Shown here: positions 5,527-8,402 of the stretch, in pieces
Numbering within the stretch: the stretch's first letter is position 1
Layout: each line of letters begins with the position of its first letter
NCBI GenBank assembly: GCA_021107345.1
Contig: JAIOSX010000145.1
Location: forward strand, 1-8,402
DNA: 8,402 nt
Direction: 5' to 3'
Source of the DNA: Candidatus Aegiribacteria sp.
GTDB taxonomy: Bacteria; Fermentibacterota; Fermentibacteria; Fermentibacterales; Fermentibacteraceae
The notes under the pieces: generated by a model
Told to the model about the DNA's origin: nothing
What the model saw: the letters and a program-made list of their open reading frames with translations, nothing else
The model's database searches: none
Position numbers and translations under genes: made by a program

Positions 5527-6670
5527 TCTTTGAGAAGTACGATCTTACAGCATCAGTAACGATGACCTGCTGATCTTCAGTAATATCGGGAAACATAGGC
5601 AGTGTCAGGTTGCAGGAACTGTTCCATTCCGATATTGGGAAATCCCCCGCTTCGTATCCAAGATATGAATATGCCTTCTGGGTATGAAGAGGAAGCGGGT
5701 AATGAAGCCCGGAAGCAACATCCCTATGGGATAGGAACTCTCTGAGGTCGTCTCTTTCGGGTGTATGCATGGCGTAGAGATGGTAAACATGCCTTACATC
5801 CCCGTCTTCCACGGGAAGTACAAGGGGAAGTCCGGAAAGGAGCTTATTGTACCTTTTTGCTGCTTCTTTTCTTCTGTCGTTCCATTGTGAGATGTACTTG
5901 GATTTGACACCAAGTACCGCTCCCTGAAAGGCAGACATTCTGTAATTGTGTCCGATGAAATCGTAGTGGTATTTTTCTCTTGAGCCGTGATCACGTAAAG
6001 TTCTGACCCGTACGGCGATGTCTTCGGAGTTCGTGGTTACCGCTCCGCCTTCGCCGAACGCGCCAAGGTTTTTGCCAGGATAGAAACTGAATGCGGCGGC
6101 CGTGCCGAAACTGCCTGCTGATCTTCCATCTCTTGAAGCATTATGGGCCTGGCACGCGTCTTCAAAAAGCATCAGTCCGTATTGCTCTGAGATCTTCTCA
6201 ATCTCAGGCATTGCTGCAGGCTGTCCGTAAAGGTCTACAGCAAGAATCCCCCTGATCTCCGCACCTGTTTTCGGATCAATGGGCTTTCCTCCTGATGAAC
6301 AGTATTCAAGAAAGCTCTGAACCTTTTCGGGTGACAGGTTTAGCGTGTCCTTATCCACATCCGCAAAAACCGGGACATGCCCGGCCAGCACAATACCTTC
6401 CGTTGAGGCGGTGAAGGTATTAGGAGGAACGATGATGCCGCTTCCCGGCTGCAAGTCACCGGCCCATATCATGATGTGTACCGCAGCGGTTCCGCTTGAG
6501 ACGGCTATGCAGTACTTTGTTCCGGCTATTTCAGCAAATTTCTCTTCAAATGAGGCAACCTGTGGGCCGAGAACGTAATAGCAGGTATCAAGCACTTCGG
6601 AAAGTTCTTTTCCGATTTCATCCTTTATCTGATTGTACTGAGTTTTAAGATCAAGAAATGGTACGGGCAT
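5519..6670 (-). CDS. DegT/DnrJ/EryC1/StrS-family sugar aminotransferase
   Basis: This PLP-dependent enzyme typically converts a nucleotide-linked keto sugar to an amino sugar, using glutamate or glutamine as amino donor. The 383-residue length is normal for the family. Visible elements are FLDLKTQY (5-12), AVSSGTAAVH (56-65, phosphate binding), PNTFTAS (83-89), the pyridine-N-contacting Asp171 in EDACQAH (170-176), the Schiff-base Lys200 in FYPGKNLGAFGEGG, NYRMSAFQGAV (242-252) and LPMFPDIT (357-364). The ATG at 6670 is preceded by a strong Shine-Dalgarno sequence (GGAGGT at 6683-6678). It lies between a glycosyltransferase and the sugar-phosphate transferase, so it probably supplies an amino sugar for the same glycan. 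The exact substrate (for example a 3- or 4-keto deoxysugar) is not determinable. No dehydratase or acetyltransferase partner is in the window. Confidence 0.95.
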   Translation of the reverse strand: MPVPFLDLKTQYNQIKDEIGKELSEVLDTCYYVLGPQVASFEEKFAEIAGTKYCIAVSSGTAAVHIMIWAGDLQPGSGIIVPPNTFTASTEGIVLAGHVPVFADVDKDTLNLSPEKVQSFLEYCSSGGKPIDPKTGAEIRGILAVDLYGQPAAMPEIEKISEQYGLMLFEDACQAHNASRDGRSAGSFGTAAAFSFYPGKNLGAFGEGGAVTTNSEDIAVRVRTLRDHGSREKYHYDFIGHNYRMSAFQGAVLGVKSKYISQWNDRRKEAAKRYNKLLSGLPLVLPVEDGDVRHVYHLYAMHTPERDDLREFLSHRDVASGLHYPLPLHTQKAYSYLGYEAGDFPISEWNSSCNLTLPMFPDITEDQQVIVTDAVRSYFSKND

Positions 6671-6761
6671 TGATGTTACCTCCAGATTGAAGTGAAAACA
6701 GCACTATTCTCCGTTAATCTACTATGTAAACACACCAATAGAAAGTTCACCGGTAAACGCT

Positions 6762-7661
6762 CTATTTAACCAGTATCCAGTTGGAATACCCGCCTATCTT
6801 TCTTCCAATGAACCGTTCAAGTGTAGAGTGTATTCTGCACCAGAGTTGAAGATGTTCATGATCAGGAGGATTGTCCGGGGTACAGTAATCCTCTGCCTTC
6901 CAGTCCTTGTTATCTATCCGTTCCCGCATCACCGCGGGATGGGTTCCGGTGAATAGAGGAATTTTGTCAAGAGGACCGTAATCCCAGGGTTTGCCGGGAT
7001 CGGAATGTCTTTCTTTTACCCATTGTTTATCATGATGCAGGCTGTCAAGGGCTATTGTTTTCTTTCTCATTGTGTCAGGATGACGGACCCATCCGTAGTG
7101 GTATATCCAGGCGCCACAGTCAGCAACCCGGAGTTTATTACCATCTTTTCTGAAACTCTGAGCGCTTTTCCAGCTACTTATGTTCCTGCCGTTCTTTATT
7201 GCCCGTATGTCCCTGTCGTACCAGTTGTGTCCTCTGTGAATCCTGTTGTAGTCTCCCCAGAAGTGATTGTAGTGGAAGAGAAGCCCATCAACATCTTCCC
7301 TGGAGTTGTATTTCTCCATGGAATCAACTAGCGCCTGGAAATCTTCTTCATGTATTACCTCATCGGCTTGAAGGTAGAGGCACCAGGGATATCTGCAGTG
7401 ATCAAGCGCAATGTTCGTCTGATCAGCGTTGGTCGCGCCTGCCACGAATCTGTCAGGGTTCCAGTTGGTCTCGACTATCCTGATCCTGGGATCCCCGATA
7501 TTCCTGATCACTTCAAGGGTATCATCCGTACAGTCGCCAACATTGACCACATACTCATCGACTATTGGAAGAGCCGATCTGATTGATTCGACGATGGGAT
7601 AATCAAGACGGATGGCATCCCTTACAAATGTGAATCCTGATATTTTAATCTTCTTGTCCAA
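6762..7661 (-). CDS. Family 2 glycosyltransferase
   Basis: This is a soluble GT-A-fold glycosyltransferase, 299 residues from the chosen TTG at 7661. It begins KIKISGFTFVRDAI, then has IVDEYVVNVGDCTDDT (the nucleotide-sugar binding strand and turn), RIVETNW, and LYLQADEVI carrying the QADE metal-binding equivalent of DxD at about 98-101. HYGWVR and an aromatic, charged C-terminal region follow. The start is debatable. TTG 7661 has an ideal Shine-Dalgarno sequence (GGAGG, 6-nt spacer) and puts the conserved KISGFTF strand at the N-terminus, as I expect for this subgroup. An ATG at 7679 has no Shine-Dalgarno sequence but lies 9 nt after a -10 box, the leaderless geometry of the 2097 gene. The open frame itself reaches 7712. 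It is the first gene of the glycan operon, 91 nt ahead of the aminotransferase. Donor and acceptor are unknown. Confidence 0.9.
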   Translation of the reverse strand: MDKKIKISGFTFVRDAIRLDYPIVESIRSALPIVDEYVVNVGDCTDDTLEVIRNIGDPRIRIVETNWNPDRFVAGATNADQTNIALDHCRYPWCLYLQADEVIHEEDFQALVDSMEKYNSREDVDGLLFHYNHFWGDYNRIHRGHNWYDRDIRAIKNGRNISSWKSAQSFRKDGNKLRVADCGAWIYHYGWVRHPDTMRKKTIALDSLHHDKQWVKERHSDPGKPWDYGPLDKIPLFTGTHPAVMRERIDNKDWKAEDYCTPDNPPDHEHLQLWCRIHSTLERFIGRKIGGYSNWILVK

Positions 7662-7667
7662 AAAATC

Positions 7668-7672
7668 CCTCC
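7668..7672 (-). promoter_or_regulatory. Shine-Dalgarno sequence selecting a TTG start
   Basis: GGAGG on the minus strand ends 6 nt before the TTG at 7661-7659. It lies inside the codons that would be read from the in-frame ATG at 7679, so it favours the later non-ATG start of the glycosyltransferase. Confidence 0.55.
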
Positions 7673-7688
7673 GGTTCATACTCAGGGA

Positions 7689-7717
7689 AACATATAGATA
7701 TGGTTGCTGCAATTCAA
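7689..7717 (-). promoter_or_regulatory. Candidate promoter of the glycan operon
   Basis: On the minus strand, TTGAAT (7717-7712) is followed after 17 nt by TATGTT (7694-7689), reading on as TATGTTTC. It resembles the pdx-operon promoter (same spacer, TAnnTTT core). It sits between the terminator of the preceding gene and the glycosyltransferase start. Initiation would be near 7682. Confidence 0.5.
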
Positions 7718-7727
7718 GGCTGCATAA

Positions 7728-7755
7728 AGGAAGGGCGGGAGAGATCCCGCCCCTT
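7728..7755 (-). terminator. Rho-independent terminator after the VIT/vWA-like gene
   Basis: An 8-bp perfect stem pairs 7733-7740 (GGGCGGGA on plus) with 7745-7752 around a 4-base loop. On the minus strand it is followed by TTCCTTTAT, a modest T-rich tail. It begins about 20 nt after the stop codon at 7775. It insulates the surface-protein gene from the glycan operon promoter. Confidence 0.75.
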
Positions 7756-7774
7756 CGTGCTGAATCAGCTGAGT

Positions 7775-8402
7775 CTACCAGATCTTCTGGAAACTGAGCT
7801 GAACCTGAATTGAACCGGCTCCATCCGTAGGTGCCGGGATACTCAGTCCTTCAAGAATTTCGCACAGATCATCATCAATATCACCGTCAAGACCGCTGCC
7901 TATTATTGAAACAGCGGTTACATTACCATTGCTGTCAACCTCAATACTGAATGTGATCATCCCTGTGGACCACTCGTCAGCATCCTCAATTCCGTCGAGA
8001 TAGTTCTGGTATGCTTCCGTCATATCTGCAAGGAGTTCTCGTATTGCAGAGCGAACAACCGATGGAAGCAGTCCCAGCGTGGGAGAAGCGGATACAAGGC
8101 TGACACTGCCGAACCAGGCGATCGGCAAAGACTCGTAGGAGTAATCAACGTTAATGTCTTCACATGCATCAAGGGATAAATAGCCTCCCCCACTTGAACC
8201 GACCGCAGGTGCCTGCATTGTTCCTGAGACAGAACGGTTGCTGCGGTAGTGAATTGTCTCCCCTCTATCAGTGCCGAATACACCTTCGTACGAAACACCT
8301 TCAGGCATGTTAACGGGAACATGGACCGTAACCGGATTACCATCAGGGTCGGTTCTGATCTCTTCGCATACAGCAACGAATGATGTGTATTCACTCATTA
8401 TC
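7775..8402 (-). CDS. C-terminal part of a VIT/vWA-type protein with TonB/AgmX-like tail (partial)
   Basis: The gene runs off the window edge; the ATG at 8398 is almost certainly an internal methionine, because the frame stays open to the last base. The first readable residues, SEYTSFVAVCEE followed by PVNMPEGVSYEGVFG, are the characteristic end of inter-alpha-trypsin-inhibitor-like VIT/von Willebrand A proteins of bacteria (family knowledge, recalled by eye). A low-complexity Gly/Ser stretch (about 64-72) follows. The last ~62 residues (STGMITFSIEVDSNGNV, then DDDLCEILEGLSIPAPTDG and IQVQLSFQKIW) resemble the AgmX/TonB-type C-terminal domain, with its function-from-variation strand and closing P-x-P segment. 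Such proteins are usually exported and surface or periplasmic. The VIT and vWA domains themselves would lie outside the window and are inferred. A terminator follows the stop. Confidence 0.8.
   Translation of the reverse strand, partial: IMSEYTSFVAVCEEIRTDPDGNPVTVHVPVNMPEGVSYEGVFGTDRGETIHYRSNRSVSGTMQAPAVGSSGGGYLSLDACEDINVDYSYESLPIAWFGSVSLVSASPTLGLLPSVVRSAIRELLADMTEAYQNYLDGIEDADEWSTGMITFSIEVDSNGNVTAVSIIGSGLDGDIDDDLCEILEGLSIPAPTDGAGSIQVQLSFQKIW

Noticed and set aside
6745..6758. Near-palindrome GTTCACCGGTAAAC between the glycosyltransferase and aminotransferase genes
   Set aside because: It has no loop or T-tract, so it is not a terminator; as an operator it has one mismatched pair and no second copy, so it may be chance.
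6684..6761. Separate promoter for the aminotransferase gene
   Set aside because: TAGATT is present, but no acceptable -35 box lies 16-18 nt upstream; the gene is more simply read from the operon promoter.
7005..7331. Plus-strand frame of 108 codons opposite the glycosyltransferase
   Set aside because: Valine/proline-rich antisense shadow without a ribosome binding site; the minus-strand gene has clear GT2 motifs.

Overview
This 8.4 kb stretch is bacterial and gene-dense. Every long gene except one small hypothetical reads on the minus strand. Three things hint at the FCB group, perhaps a Fermentibacteria/Aegiribacteria-type candidate phylum. Small secreted proteins of no recognised family sit inside housekeeping operons. 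The best promoter has a Bacteroidetes-like TAnnTTTG box. Base composition is near 47% G+C in the one line I counted outside proS. This placement is inference, as there is no rRNA or other lineage marker.

Layout, read along the minus strand from high to low coordinates: (1) 8402-7775, the C-terminal end of what looks like a VIT/von Willebrand A surface protein with a TonB/AgmX-like tail, followed by a clear hairpin terminator (7728-7755). (2) 7717-4063, a three-gene surface-glycan operon: a family 2 glycosyltransferase, a DegT/DnrJ/EryC1/StrS PLP aminotransferase, and a membrane-bound polyprenyl-phosphate sugar-1-phosphate transferase overlapping it by 8 nt. Together they would make an amino sugar, load a first sugar phosphate onto a lipid carrier and extend it. 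(3) 3637/3658-4068, a small plus-strand gene for a putative exported protein; its stop codon abuts the sugar-transferase stop in one CTATAG palindrome. (4) 3449-2223, a lone prolyl-tRNA synthetase of the short, editing-domain-less type typical of the Candidate Phyla Radiation. It is visibly more AT-rich than its surroundings and is bracketed by a perfect 14-bp inverted repeat. (5) 2135-39, a tightly coupled operon: a secreted 159-residue protein of unknown function, pdxS, pdxT, and a 29-codon FmdB-like zinc-ribbon fragment. PdxS and PdxT together form the deoxyxylulose-phosphate-independent pyridoxal 5'-phosphate synthase. The PLP-dependent aminotransferase is a potential consumer of that cofactor, although it belongs to a different operon.

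The most unusual part is the proS segment. A foreign-looking aminoacyl-tRNA synthetase stands alone between inverted repeats, with further degenerate copies of the repeat and an imperfect hairpin in its leader. Its 3' end appears frameshifted at an A8 run. No transposase, integrase or complete attC site is visible, so the mechanism of acquisition is open. No rRNA, tRNA or CRISPR array was seen, and no gene-free stretch exceeds about 190 bases.
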